64,000 bases of DNA, from assembly GCF_046844695.1 (NCBI RefSeq), contig NZ_CP177354.1, forward strand, positions 1,364,001-1,428,000, given 5' to 3'. The number at the start of each line of letters is the position of its first letter. The first letter of the stretch is position 1. The notes beneath the pieces were generated by a model. The model was not told the origin of the DNA. It searched no databases and saw only the letters and a program-made list of their open reading frames with translations. A program made the position numbers and the translations under genes. This document shows positions 35,986 through 45,651 of the stretch, one piece after another. This DNA comes from Pokkaliibacter plantistimulans (GTDB lineage Bacteria > Pseudomonadota > Gammaproteobacteria > Pseudomonadales > Balneatricaceae).

Positions 35986-38913
35986 ATGGGCACTCTTATT
36001 CCCGCCACCCGCTATTCCCCGCCCACCGCCCTGTTACCTGCTGAGCTGGCGCAGCTGCTTCAGCTGCAGGTGGCCAAACTCATTGAAAGTCCCTTCTGGA
36101 CACCTGCACAGTGTGACCAGCTGCAACAGGCTTCTCCCGCTGATCACCCGGCGTGGTGTCAGGTTGCGCTGGGCAGCGACTATGTTGTCGAACAGTGGCG
36201 GCGCCATCCCGACTGGTTGTTTTGTCAGCTGCAAGGACAGACGCTGACGTCGGTCGATATCTGGGGTGATGAACTGCAGGCGCTGGTGCTGTCAGCGGCC
36301 GATGAGCAGGCGCTGCAGAAAAATCTGCGTCTGTTCCGCCATCGGGCTATGACCGACATCATCTGGAAAGACCTCAATCGCATTCACTCCACCCAGCAAA
36401 CCACCGCCGTGCTGTCCCTGCTGGCAGACAGTTGTATCCAGGCTGCTATCGACTGGCATTATCCACGCCTGTGCGAGCGCTTTGGTGTGCCTGTCGGGCG
36501 GGAGTCCGGCAAGCCACAGCAGCTGGTCGTGCTGGGCATGGGCAAGCTGGGCGCGGAAGAGCTGAATCTGTCGTCCGATATCGATCTGATTTTTGCCTTT
36601 GAGGAAAAGGGCGACACTCAGGGCGGTAAGCGTGAGCTGTCCAATGAAGAGTTCTTCGTCAAGCTGGGACAGAAGGTGATTCAGGCTCTGGATCAGCAGA
36701 CCGTGGATGGCTTTGTGTTTCGCGTGGATATGCGTCTGCGCCCCTATGGCACAGCCGGTACGCTGGCACCCAGTTTCCTTGCTATGGAGACCTACTATCA
36801 GGAGCAGGGGCGGGACTGGGAGCGCTACGCCATGATCAAGGCGCGGGTGGTCGCCGGTGACAGGCAGGCCGGTGAGCGTCTGCTCGACAGCCTGCGTCCC
36901 TTTGTCTATCGCCGTTATCTGGACTATAGCGCCTTCGAGTCGCTGCGCAGCATGAAGCAGATGATCAATCGGGAAGTCCGGCGCAAAGGGGTTGAGCACA
37001 ATGTCAAACTGGGACGGGGCGGCATTCGTGAAGTGGAGTTTATCGCTCAGGCGTTTCAGCTGATCCGTGGCGGGCGTGACAAGCGTCTGCAGCAACGGGA
37101 ACTGCTGGCCATCCTGCCACTGTTGCCTGAGGCGGTGGGTATGCCGCGAGCGGTGGTGGATCTGCTGACCAAGGCCTATCTGTTCCTGCGTGATACTGAA
37201 CACGCCATTCAGGCCCAGGCGGATCAGCAGACCCAGTTGCTGCCCGATGACGCGCTGTTGCGACAGCGTCTGGCCTGGGTTATGGGCTGTGATTCGTGGG
37301 AGGCATTCAGTGTGCTACTGGAGTCCCATCGGCAGCAGGTGCGCCATCACTTTGATCAGGTGATTACTGACGTAGAGGAAGACAGCAGTGAGGCCGACAG
37401 TGGCGGCGAGGCCTGGATCGGCTGCTGGGATGCAGAGGAAGGCGATGAGGTCTCTACCGCCTGGTTGCAGGAGCAGGGGTTCAGTGCACCAGAGCGGGTG
37501 TTCAAAGCCATTGTCCATCTCAAATTGAGTAAGGGCTATCAGGTGATGCAGCCTATGGGACGAGAGCGACTGGTGGCGCTGGTGCCGTTGCTGATGCCGT
37601 TGGTGGCCAGACAACCCGAACCTGAGCAGACGCTGGAGCGGGTACTGCTGCTGGTGGAGGCGGTGCTGCGCCGTACAGCTTATCTGTTACTACTTAGTGA
37701 GAACCCGCAGGCCTTGGAGCAGCTGGTGCGCTTATGTGCGGCAAGCTCCTGGTTTGCCGAGCATCTGTCGCGTTATCCGGTATTGCTGGATGAGCTGATC
37801 GATACCCGCGCGCTCTACAAGCCGATGGACAAACAGCATCTGCGTGATGAGCTGAACCAGCTGATGCTGCGTATTCCGGAGCAGGATACCGAGCAGCTGA
37901 TGGAAGCCCTGCGCTATTTCAAACATGCCCAGGTGCTGCGTACGGCGGCAGCCGACATAACCGGTGTGCTGCCCCTGATGAAGGTGTCTGACAGCCTGAC
38001 CTGGCTGGCGGAGGTCATTCTTGAACGGGTGTTGCAGATGTGCTGGCAGGCGCTGGTTGATCGTCATGGCAGGCCGCGGCGTGAGGACGGCGAGCCGTGC
38101 GACCCGGATTTTATCATTGTGGGGTATGGCAAGCTGGGTGGCATCGAGCTGTCCTACGGCTCTGATCTGGATCTGGTATTTGTGCATGACGCGTCAGTGA
38201 ACGGTGAAACCGAAGGGCCAGACAAACCGGTGGCCAATCAGGTGTTCTTCACCCGGCTGGGACAAAAGATTATCCACAGCCTGACGACCTTCACACCGTC
38301 CGGCACCCTGTATGAGGTTGACATGCGTCTGCGGCCCTCTGGCGCTTCCGGGCTGCTGGTCAGCTCACTGAAAGCCTTTGTCAGCTATCAGGACAATGAA
38401 GCCTGGACCTGGGAGCAGCAGGCGCTGGTCAGAGCGCGGGTGGTGGCGGGGTGCCCACGACTGGCACACCGCTTTGAGCAGGCCAGAGTGAGCTGTCTGG
38501 CGCGGGGACGCGAGCTGCCAGCCCTGCGGCAGGATGTGCTGCAGATGCGGCAGAAGATGCGGGACAGTCTCGGCAGCGGTGGTGAAGAACAGGCTTTCCA
38601 TCTGAAGCAGGATCAGGGAGGCATCGTCGATATTGAGTTTCTGGTGCAGTTCATGGCGCTGGCCTATGCCGAGCGTTATCCCCAGCTGGTGCAGTATTCC
38701 GACAATATCCGCATTCTGGATGCCGCTGAGCAGGTGGCGCTGTTGAGTGAACAGGAAGCGGAGACCTTACGTGAAGCCTATAAAACCTATCGCGCGGCGG
38801 GGCATCGACTGACGCTGCAGAATCAGTCCGGCGTGGTTACGGATGGCCAGCTGGATCAGCTACGTGAGGCCGTCAGTGCACTGTGGGAGAAGTTGGTAGT
38901 GGCCGACATGTGA
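35986..38913 (+). CDS. glnE: Glutamine synthetase adenylyltransferase/deadenylase
   Basis: Bifunctional enzyme that adenylylates and deadenylylates glutamine synthetase in response to glutamine and PII. 975 residues (E. coli 946). The start is the ATG at 35986, five bases after a perfect AAGGAGG; the frame is open further upstream but lacks such a site. The two nucleotidyltransferase domains show GSDIDLIF-like LSSDIDLIFAFEEKG (Asp198, Asp200; adenylyl-removing) and YGSDLDLVFVHD (Asp727, Asp729; adenylyl-transferring), each followed by DMRLRPYGTAG or DMRLRPSGASG. GGIREVEFIAQ and GGIVDIEFLVQ also mark the two halves. Confidence 0.96.
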   Translation: MGTLIPATRYSPPTALLPAELAQLLQLQVAKLIESPFWTPAQCDQLQQASPADHPAWCQVALGSDYVVEQWRRHPDWLFCQLQGQTLTSVDIWGDELQALVLSAADEQALQKNLRLFRHRAMTDIIWKDLNRIHSTQQTTAVLSLLADSCIQAAIDWHYPRLCERFGVPVGRESGKPQQLVVLGMGKLGAEELNLSSDIDLIFAFEEKGDTQGGKRELSNEEFFVKLGQKVIQALDQQTVDGFVFRVDMRLRPYGTAGTLAPSFLAMETYYQEQGRDWERYAMIKARVVAGDRQAGERLLDSLRPFVYRRYLDYSAFESLRSMKQMINREVRRKGVEHNVKLGRGGIREVEFIAQAFQLIRGGRDKRLQQRELLAILPLLPEAVGMPRAVVDLLTKAYLFLRDTEHAIQAQADQQTQLLPDDALLRQRLAWVMGCDSWEAFSVLLESHRQQVRHHFDQVITDVEEDSSEADSGGEAWIGCWDAEEGDEVSTAWLQEQGFSAPERVFKAIVHLKLSKGYQVMQPMGRERLVALVPLLMPLVARQPEPEQTLERVLLLVEAVLRRTAYLLLLSENPQALEQLVRLCAASSWFAEHLSRYPVLLDELIDTRALYKPMDKQHLRDELNQLMLRIPEQDTEQLMEALRYFKHAQVLRTAAADITGVLPLMKVSDSLTWLAEVILERVLQMCWQALVDRHGRPRREDGEPCDPDFIIVGYGKLGGIELSYGSDLDLVFVHDASVNGETEGPDKPVANQVFFTRLGQKIIHSLTTFTPSGTLYEVDMRLRPSGASGLLVSSLKAFVSYQDNEAWTWEQQALVRARVVAGCPRLAHRFEQARVSCLARGRELPALRQDVLQMRQKMRDSLGSGGEEQAFHLKQDQGGIVDIEFLVQFMALAYAERYPQLVQYSDNIRILDAAEQVALLSEQEAETLREAYKTYRAAGHRLTLQNQSGVVTDGQLDQLREAVSALWEKLVVADM

Positions 38914-38962
38914 CTGAGGTTCAGCAGGTCGTCAGCAGCGGAGGGTGACTGCGCCAGATACG

Positions 38963-38990
38963 ACAAAGGGAATCCGTCGATTCCCTTTGT
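38963..38990. terminator. Bidirectional terminator between glnE and ilvE
   Basis: A perfect 12-bp stem, ACAAAGGGAATC-CGTC-GATTCCCTTTGT, with a TATTT tail on the plus strand, lies between the convergent genes. Confidence 0.9.
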
Positions 38991-39015
38991 TATTTCAGCG
39001 GCTTGAATGGCCGTT

Positions 39016-40011
39016 TCAGATGCTGGTCAGCCAGCCAAACTTGTCTTCACTCACGCCCCACTGCAGATCGTTCAGCGCTTTGCGCAGCTTGACGGTGGTG
39101 CTGCCTACGCCGCCTGAACCGATAGCAATGTCCTTGCCATGGTGAATCAGTGTGCCGACAGGTGCCAGGACGGCAGCTGTGCCGGACAGGGCCGCTTCGG
39201 TGCCGGGCTTGGCGGCACGTTCAAGCAGCTCGTCCACGCTCAGTTCACGCTCGCTGACTTTCATGCCCAGATCGCGGGCCAGGGTCAGAATGGAATCACG
39301 GGTCACGCCGTGCAGGAAGCTGGAGTCCAGCGCTTTGGTGATGATTTCATCGCCGTCGATCAGCAGGAAGTTGGCAGCGCCGGTTTCCTGTACATCGCCG
39401 TTGGGGCAGAACAGCACCTGATCGGCCTTGTATTCAGCCTTGGCCTTCAGGGTTGGCATCAGGGCACCGGCATAGTTGCCGCCGCTCTTGACCATGCCCA
39501 TGTGCGGTGGGCAACGCATGCCTTCATCATCCACCAGCAGGCGCAGTGCACGGTCACCGCCAGCGAAGTAGTCGCCGACCGGAGACAGCAGAACGTACAT
39601 GCAGGAGCTCAGTGAAGGCGCGGCGGCCTTGCCGACAGCGGCTTCAGTACCGATGTGGGTGGGGCGGATATACATGGAACCGGGGCGGGCGGGTACATCT
39701 GCCGCAAAGCGCGCGACGATGGTCTTGATCATGTCGGCCAGCAGATCCTTATCCACTTCAGGCAGCGACAACAGCTGTGAGCTCTGTGCCAGACGGGCAA
39801 TATTGCGGTCCATGCGGAAAATCTTGATGGAGCCGTCTTCGTGGCGGAAGGCTTTCAGCCCTTCGAAACAGGTGCTGGAGTAGTGCAGCACATGAGCACC
39901 GGGGTGCAGCTGCAGGCTGTCGCTGGGCACCACATTGGTACCACTCCACTGTTCACCATCAAACCAGGAAATTGCCATTTCAGGCATGAAAACGGAGCCA
40001 AAAGCCGCCAT
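39016..40011 (-). CDS. ilvE: Branched-chain amino acid aminotransferase
   Basis: PLP fold-type IV transaminase, last step in synthesis of leucine, isoleucine and valine. 331 residues, of the longer class with the motif VKSGGNYAGAL, where Lys175 is the likely PLP lysine (as in the mammalian mitochondrial enzyme). Other blocks: HYSSTCFEGLKAFRHEDG, RMDRNIARLAQS, GSMYIRPTHIGTEAAVG and DVQETGAANFLLIDGDEI. Its position between glnE and waaF matches pseudomonads. A 524-bp gap precedes it. Confidence 0.94.
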   Translation of the reverse strand: MAAFGSVFMPEMAISWFDGEQWSGTNVVPSDSLQLHPGAHVLHYSSTCFEGLKAFRHEDGSIKIFRMDRNIARLAQSSQLLSLPEVDKDLLADMIKTIVARFAADVPARPGSMYIRPTHIGTEAAVGKAAAPSLSSCMYVLLSPVGDYFAGGDRALRLLVDDEGMRCPPHMGMVKSGGNYAGALMPTLKAKAEYKADQVLFCPNGDVQETGAANFLLIDGDEIITKALDSSFLHGVTRDSILTLARDLGMKVSERELSVDELLERAAKPGTEAALSGTAAVLAPVGTLIHHGKDIAIGSGGVGSTTVKLRKALNDLQWGVSEDKFGWLTSI

Positions 40012-40535
40012 AACAGATCATCCTAATGTTGTCGCTGTTAAGCCTGACTCACGAAATACTTCGATGAGTGAAGAAGGGTTCGTGAGGTAGCCTGGGAGTT
40101 GCTGGTTTCGGCCCCGAACGCTGCTGACGGTTGGCGGTGGCTCTACCTTCATTCATCTAGAAGTTAAGGTAAGAGGTACTGGCAAACATCATCTCTGCGA
40201 GCTGAGCAGAGGTCGATACCTGGAAAGTCCTGCAGTTGAACTGCAAGGCTTTGATTGTATGCATCCCGACTGAAAATGGAATTGGCGTGACCAGGATTAT
40301 CTTGCGTCGGGCTGGATTATAGTGTTGCGCTATGCCTGGAGTGGGTCAGCAGAGTGCAAGGGATGGCCTTTACAGTAGTTTTTCCAAGGAGGGTTAATTA
40401 TCATGGCCTGCTTTCGGGGGATGACACTTTTTCGGTGCTTTTCTGCTTAAGATCGACGTTGTGCGCTGATTTCTTTTCAGTGTTGCGGGTCTGGTCGGGA
40501 GAATAGGCTTCCGGCAACTTCAAAATGGTACGCGA
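40012..40535. other. 524-bp divergent region between ilvE and waaF
   Basis: No convincing gene. Must carry the ilvE (minus) and waaF-operon (plus) promoters. Two short inverted repeats are visible: CTCTGC/GCAGAG (40193-40211, 7-base loop) and TGCAGTT-G-AACTGCA (40231-40245). A leader peptide with branched-chain codon runs was looked for and not found. Confidence 0.4.
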
Positions 40536-41567
40536 GTGAAGATACTGATCGTCGGGCCGTCCTGGGTTGGGGACATGGTCATGGCTCAAACCCTATTCAA
40601 ACTGTTGAAGCAGCGTGATCCGCAGGCCGAGATTGACGTACTGGCACCGATATGGAGCCTGCCTTTGATGGCGCGTATGGCCGAAGTTCGCCACGCGATT
40701 GCCATGCCGCTGGGGCACGGCAAGCTGGATATCGGCGTGCGCCGGGCGCTGGGTAAACAGCTGGCCATCAGCGGTTATGATCAGGCTATCGTACTTCCCA
40801 ACTCTCTCAAGTCAGCGCTGGTGCCTTGGTTTGCCAGTATCCCCAGGCGTACCGGCTGGCGCGGTGAGATGCGCTACCTGCTGCTGAACGATATACGAGT
40901 GCTGGACAAGGCCGCTTTCCCGCGCATGATCGAGCGCTTCGCCGCGCTGGCAGGGCCGGCCGTCAGCCACGCCAGCGAACTGCCAGAACTGCCCTGGCCC
41001 GAGCTTCAGCCTGACCTCAACAACCAGCATCTGCAGATGCAACGCCTCGGACTGACACTGGACAGACCCGTTCTTGCCCTGTGCCCAGGTGCGGAGTTTG
41101 GTGAAGCCAAACGCTGGCCGGAAAGTCACTATGCTGAGGTTGCCGCTCACTACCTGCAGCAAGGCTGGCAAGTGTGGCTGTTTGGTTCGGCCAAAGACCA
41201 ACACGGTGCTGCAGAAATTATCAGGTTACAGGCAGCAGACCAGCAGGCCCGCTGTTTCAATCTGGCCGGTCAGACTGAACTGGCCGATGCCGTAGACCTG
41301 CTGGCGCTGGCGCATGCCGTGGTCAGCAACGATTCCGGTTTGATGCATGTGGCGGCGGCGCTGCAGCGACCTCTGGTGGCTGTTTATGGTTCCACCTCGC
41401 CGACGTTTACCCCGCCCCTGGGTCAGCAAGTCAATATTGCTCGTACTGGCATTGACTGCAGCCCCTGCTTCCAGCGCAGCTGTCCTTATGGTCACTATAA
41501 GTGTCTGAAAGAGTTACCCCCGCAGCAGGTGCTGACAGCCCTTGCACAGGTGGGCGCCAGACCATGA
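40536..41567 (+). CDS. waaF: LPS heptosyltransferase II (WaaF)
   Basis: Adds the second L-glycero-D-manno-heptose to the inner core on the cytoplasmic face of the inner membrane. 343 residues, GTG start at 40536. GT-B fold of family GT9: the N-terminal KILIVGPSWVGDMVMAQTLF, then PNSLKSALVPWFASIPRRTGW, CPGAEFGEAKRWPESHYAEV and the C-terminal VSNDSGLMHVAAALQRPLVAVYGSTSP, all clearly WaaF. The CSPCFQRSCPYGHYKCL motif near the end is also specific. First gene of the core operon; waaC follows 22 bases later. Confidence 0.95.
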   Translation: MKILIVGPSWVGDMVMAQTLFKLLKQRDPQAEIDVLAPIWSLPLMARMAEVRHAIAMPLGHGKLDIGVRRALGKQLAISGYDQAIVLPNSLKSALVPWFASIPRRTGWRGEMRYLLLNDIRVLDKAAFPRMIERFAALAGPAVSHASELPELPWPELQPDLNNQHLQMQRLGLTLDRPVLALCPGAEFGEAKRWPESHYAEVAAHYLQQGWQVWLFGSAKDQHGAAEIIRLQAADQQARCFNLAGQTELADAVDLLALAHAVVSNDSGLMHVAAALQRPLVAVYGSTSPTFTPPLGQQVNIARTGIDCSPCFQRSCPYGHYKCLKELPPQQVLTALAQVGARP

Positions 41568-41589
41568 TCGGGCAAGTACAGGAGGGGAT

Positions 41590-42591
41590 GTGAAGCGGGT
41601 TCTGATCGTCAAGACCTCCTCCATGGGAGATGTGATTCATACGCTGCCTGCCCTGACCGATGCCCGTCAGGCGGATCCGAGTATTGTCTTTGACTGGGTG
41701 GTCGAGGAAGGTTTCAGTGCCATTCCCAACTGGCATCCCGCCGTGGAGCGGGTTATTCCGATAGCCATCCGGCGCTGGCGCAAGCATTTGCAGGATGCCA
41801 CCACCTGGCGGGAATGGCGTCAGTATCGGCAGGAACTGCGTGCGCTCAACTACGATGCCATCATTGATGCTCAGGGGCTGGTGAAAAGTGCCTTTTTTGC
41901 CACACGTCAGGCGCGTGGGCCGCATTTTGGTTTTGACTGGCACAGTGCGCGTGAGCCTCTGGCCAGCCTGTGTTATGACCGGCGCCTGCGTGTAGTGTGG
42001 GGGCAGCATGCGGTGGAACGTACCCGGCAGTTATTTGCGCAGGCATTGGGTTACCGCCTGCCTGACCAGTCAGGTGACTTTGGTCTGCAGCAACGCTTTC
42101 CCTGGCAGCGTAACTCACAAAAAGTGGTGTGCCTGCATGCCACGACACGGGCAGACAAACATTATCCGGAAGAATACTGGCGTGACGTGCTGCAGCGGCT
42201 GGGCGCAGCGGGTTTTCAGGTGCAGCTGCCCTGGGGCCTGAAGCGTGAGCAGCAGCGGGCACAGCGACTGGCGGAAGGGCTCGGCCATGTTGAGGTGCTG
42301 CCCAGGCTGGGCTTGACTCAGGTGGCAGAAGTGCTGGCGGGAGCCCGTGGTGTCATTGCGGTGGATACCGGACTGGCGCATCTGACGGCTGCACTGGGTG
42401 TGCCCAATCTGATGCTGTTCGGACCGACTGATCCGGCACTGGTAGGAGGCTATGGCGAACGTCAGTGTTGGCTGGAGGCGAGGCAGTTCACTGCACCGGA
42501 GGGCAGTGTAGTGGAGCCGGAAGTCTTTCGTAGCCTGACACCTGAGCGAGTATGGCAACGATGGTTACAGTTGCTGGAGGAAAGTCAGTGA
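41590..42591 (+). CDS. waaC: LPS heptosyltransferase I (WaaC)
   Basis: Adds the first heptose to Kdo2-lipid A. 333 residues from the GTG at 41590, four bases after AGGAGG; an ATG 48 bases earlier overlaps waaF and lacks a site. GT9 motifs: RVLIVKTSSMGDVIHTLPAL, VDWVVEEGF-like DWVVEEGFSAIPNWHPAVE, INDAQGL-like IIDAQGLVKSAFFATRQARG, HATTRADKHYPEEYW and AVDTGLAHLTAALGVPNLMLFGPTDP. The stop overlaps the GTG start of the next gene. Confidence 0.95.
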   Translation: MKRVLIVKTSSMGDVIHTLPALTDARQADPSIVFDWVVEEGFSAIPNWHPAVERVIPIAIRRWRKHLQDATTWREWRQYRQELRALNYDAIIDAQGLVKSAFFATRQARGPHFGFDWHSAREPLASLCYDRRLRVVWGQHAVERTRQLFAQALGYRLPDQSGDFGLQQRFPWQRNSQKVVCLHATTRADKHYPEEYWRDVLQRLGAAGFQVQLPWGLKREQQRAQRLAEGLGHVEVLPRLGLTQVAEVLAGARGVIAVDTGLAHLTAALGVPNLMLFGPTDPALVGGYGERQCWLEARQFTAPEGSVVEPEVFRSLTPERVWQRWLQLLEESQ

Positions 42592-43406
42592 AGCGTCGCA
42601 GTCGGGAGCCGCTGTCGGCAGTCATTATTGCTTTTAACGAAGCATCGCGAATCCAGTCCTGCCTTGATTCGCTGGAGTTCTGTGACGAAGTACTGGTGCT
42701 TGATTCAGGCAGCAATGATGGTACTCAGTCCCTATGCCGGCGCTTTGGTGCCAAGGTGGTGCATCAGGATTGGCTGGGTTACGGGCCGCAGAAGCGCAAG
42801 GCCGTCGAGCTGGCCCGGCATGACTGGGTGCTCTGCCTGGATGCTGATGAACAGGTGACACCGGAGCTGCGTGCCAGCATTGAGGCGGCGATGCAGCAAC
42901 CGGTGCTGGCCGGTTTTCGTATGCCACGTTGCAATCTGTTTATGGGGCGCTGGCTGCGCCACGGAGAAGGGTATCCGGACTACAGTCTGCGTCTGTTTGA
43001 CCGTCGCCAGCTGCAGTGGACGGCCGATGAGGTCCACGAAAAGGTGGACTGGGTGGATGCCAGCCATGGTCACGAGCGTCGGGTAGGTAAACTGAAAGGG
43101 GATCTGCTGCATGAGTCAGCAGAAAGCCTGGAGCAGTATTTGCTCAAGCAGAATCGCTATACCAGCCTGCAGGCCGACAACCTGATTGCCCGCGGCAAGC
43201 GTATCAGCAGCAGCAAGCTGGTTGGTAGCCCGATCCTGCGATTTCTCAAGTTCTATCTGGTGCGACAGGGGTTCAGGGACGGTGTCCCGGGGCTGGTACA
43301 TATCGCTATTGGCTGTTTCAACAGTTTTATCAAATATGCCAAGGTGCGGGCTTATCGAAAGCCTGATCGCATTGCTGCCGAAAATGACTTGGATGAGAAG
43401 TTTTAA
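42588..43406 (+). CDS. Family 2 glycosyltransferase, WaaE/KdtX-like
   Basis: 272 residues from the GTG at 42588 with GGAGGAAA upstream, overlapping the waaC stop. GT-A fold: LSAVIIAFNEASRIQSCLDS, VLVLDSGSNDGTQSLCRRFG, then CLDADEQVTPEL (DxD-type) and HEKVDWVDASHGHERRVGKL with LLHES, similar to WaaE/KdtX, the beta-1,4-glucosyltransferase that acts on heptose I in Klebsiella and Serratia. C-terminus has a membrane-associated region FIKYAKVRAYRKP. The relationship to WaaE is by pattern only; the donor sugar cannot be told. Next gene starts on its stop codon (TAATG). Confidence 0.82.
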   Translation: MKRRSREPLSAVIIAFNEASRIQSCLDSLEFCDEVLVLDSGSNDGTQSLCRRFGAKVVHQDWLGYGPQKRKAVELARHDWVLCLDADEQVTPELRASIEAAMQQPVLAGFRMPRCNLFMGRWLRHGEGYPDYSLRLFDRRQLQWTADEVHEKVDWVDASHGHERRVGKLKGDLLHESAESLEQYLLKQNRYTSLQADNLIARGKRISSSKLVGSPILRFLKFYLVRQGFRDGVPGLVHIAIGCFNSFIKYAKVRAYRKPDRIAAENDLDEKF

Positions 43407-44524
43407 TGCCAGAGCAAGCAAAGAAAATCCTTGTCATTCGCCGAGACAATATTGGTGATTTAGTATGTACCACCCCTTTACTGCTGGGGCTGCGGCAACG
43501 TTATCCCGATGCCCATATTGCGGTGCTTGTTAACTCATATAACGCCGCTGTTTTATCTGATCACCCAGCGGTTGATGAGGTATTTGTTTACGAAAAAGCT
43601 AAGCATCGAGAGGCCCATCGATCACGCTGGAGTGTATATCTGGGCACTGTTTTAACGATGTTAAAGTTGCGTAGGCACTATTGGGACCGTGTTTACCTGG
43701 CGGGCTCTGCTTATTCTGCTCGGGCTGCAGAGTTTGTTTCCTGGCTGAGGTGTCAAAATGTCATCGGTTATGCGCCGGTAAACGGGAAAGACAAGCGAAT
43801 CACCCATCGTTTTGAGGGCGAGATTGCCGATTTTCATCATGTTGAGGCTGTGTACAGGCTTGGTCTGCATGATGGTATTCCTCAAACGATACCGCCCATG
43901 CTCATACGATCTGTCCCTGCTGTCCGACAGCAGTTACAGTCGTTGCTACCAACGCGTGTGGGCAAGACACTGGGCATCCATATTAGTGCCCGTAAAACGT
44001 GCCAACGCTGGCCTGTATCCCAGTGGGTGGAGCTTATTCGGCAAGTACTGCAGGCGAGTCCTGACTTAAGCATTCTCTTATTCTGGTCACCTGGAGCAGA
44101 AGATAATCCTCGCCATCCTGGAGATGATGCTAAAGCTTATCGGATATTGCAGGAGGTAGGGTCAGCCAACGTCCAGCCATTAGTGACGACTAAGCTGGAG
44201 CAGTTGGTAGCTGGCCTTGATCTGTGTGATTACGTGCTATGCAGTGATGGCGGGGCAATGCATATCGCCGCTGCGCTTGGGAAGCCTATCGTTTGCTTGT
44301 TTGGTCAAACGCCTGCGCAAACCTGGCATCCGTGGGGGGTGCCGCACCGACTGCTACAACCTGAAAGTTGCGATGTGATCGATATCCGGATGGAGCAGGT
44401 ATTAGACGCCGTAGTCAGCCTACTGGCAATAAAAGCCGATGATCACGATTGCCCTCTAAGGAGCGCTGATGTAACAGCGTTATTTAACGCAGGTGATGTG
44501 CTGCTTGAGTCTCCTCATGCCTAG
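43406..44524 (+). CDS. Family 9 glycosyltransferase (heptosyltransferase-like)
   Basis: 372 residues, ATG overlapping the previous stop. GT9 signature at the N-terminus KKILVIRRDNIGDLVCTTPLLLGLRQRYP, then ISARKTCQRWPVSQWVELIRQ and the donor-binding end motif CSDGGAMHIAAALGKPIVCLFGQTP. The middle (residues about 75-150) is divergent from WaaC, WaaF and WaaQ, so donor and acceptor are unknown; heptose is likely by family. From here on the operon becomes visibly richer in A and T than waaF-waaC. Confidence 0.85.
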   Translation: MPEQAKKILVIRRDNIGDLVCTTPLLLGLRQRYPDAHIAVLVNSYNAAVLSDHPAVDEVFVYEKAKHREAHRSRWSVYLGTVLTMLKLRRHYWDRVYLAGSAYSARAAEFVSWLRCQNVIGYAPVNGKDKRITHRFEGEIADFHHVEAVYRLGLHDGIPQTIPPMLIRSVPAVRQQLQSLLPTRVGKTLGIHISARKTCQRWPVSQWVELIRQVLQASPDLSILLFWSPGAEDNPRHPGDDAKAYRILQEVGSANVQPLVTTKLEQLVAGLDLCDYVLCSDGGAMHIAAALGKPIVCLFGQTPAQTWHPWGVPHRLLQPESCDVIDIRMEQVLDAVVSLLAIKADDHDCPLRSADVTALFNAGDVLLESPHA

Positions 44525-44616
44525 TAGTTTGTCACGTGGTATAGAGTGCCGACTGTGATGTCGTGCATTGTGTTTGAGTTTTCCCTTTGGCCTGCTCTTT
44601 AAGGTACCTAATATCA

Positions 44617-45651
44617 ATGCCGCCAGAATTTAAGCCTGTTGAGATCGAATCGCCCAAGCATATTCTGGTCATATTGATGGCACGGTATGGCGACATACTT
44701 GCGGCTACTCCTGCATTACGAGCACTCAAGCAACACTATCCAAAAGCCTGTGTGACGGTACTGAGCCACCATGAGCGAGGTAGAGTGCTTGAAGGGCTGC
44801 CGTTTATTGACCGTCTTATTCGTACCGGTAAATTCAGGCTGAAGTGGCTGCAGTATTGGCCTTTCCCCCGTTATGACCTGGGTGTTGTATTTGGCAATAA
44901 CCTGCAGGAGTTACGCTTGGCGCGCAAGCACTGCCAGTTTGTAGTGAGTGAGGCTGTAGCGGATATTTCTCAGTCGGGTCTGGTGGATATTCAGGTGTCT
45001 CCTAGTGAAATGCCGCTGCATATTGTGACTGACCGCATGCGATTGGTGAGTGCATTTGGCGTTAAGCCTGCCGGTATGAGGTGTGCGTATGAGGTGCTGG
45101 AGGGCGAGCAACAGCAGGCCGAGAGGTGGTTAAAGAGCAATAGTGCGGAAAATGGCTCTCCATTGCTGGGGATTCAGCTGTCTTCATTCCCCACCAAGTC
45201 TTACCGTGATTGGCCATTGAGCCACTGGTACGGATTGATTGAGCAAGTGTTCTCGGCTTATCCCAACGGGAGAGTTGTGTTGTTAGGCGGGAGAGAGTCA
45301 GTGGATAAAGCACGTGACGTCGTGACTCATTTTCACGGAGATAGTCGTATTTTGTCCGCAGTTGCATGCTTCTCCTTCCGTCAGAATGCTGCGCTGATCA
45401 GCATGCTTGATCTGTATGTCGGGCCTGACACTGGACCAACCCATCTGAGAGGTGCTTTGGCGTTGCCGATGGTTGCCCTCTATCATCACTTCCCCTCTCG
45501 CTTGCGACCTCTGGAGCATCCTTCATTGATAGTGATTGCTCATCCAGATGCAGAGAATGGCGGTGAGCATGATATGTCCCAAATTGATGTGGAGACAGTA
45601 TGGCAGGGCTGCAAAGCACTGCTGGAGTCAACAGCCAGGAGCACTGATTGA
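44617..45651 (+). CDS. Family 9 glycosyltransferase (heptosyltransferase-like)
   Basis: 344 residues from the ATG at 44617 (an in-frame TTG lies at 44587 without a better site). N-terminus KHILVILMARYGDILAATPALRALKQHYP is the GT9 pattern, and the second half has LGIQLSSFPTKSYRDWPLSHW and VGPDTGPTHLRGALALPMVALYHH, where the usual His-rich acceptor motif is altered. It is a second diverged heptosyltransferase in the same operon; 92 bases separate it from the gene before. Donor unknown. Confidence 0.8.
   Translation: MPPEFKPVEIESPKHILVILMARYGDILAATPALRALKQHYPKACVTVLSHHERGRVLEGLPFIDRLIRTGKFRLKWLQYWPFPRYDLGVVFGNNLQELRLARKHCQFVVSEAVADISQSGLVDIQVSPSEMPLHIVTDRMRLVSAFGVKPAGMRCAYEVLEGEQQQAERWLKSNSAENGSPLLGIQLSSFPTKSYRDWPLSHWYGLIEQVFSAYPNGRVVLLGGRESVDKARDVVTHFHGDSRILSAVACFSFRQNAALISMLDLYVGPDTGPTHLRGALALPMVALYHHFPSRLRPLEHPSLIVIAHPDAENGGEHDMSQIDVETVWQGCKALLESTARSTD

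Noticed and set aside
40012..40535. Attenuator leader peptide ahead of ilvE
   Set aside because: No short frame with a run of Leu, Ile or Val codons followed by alternative hairpins was found; only small isolated palindromes.
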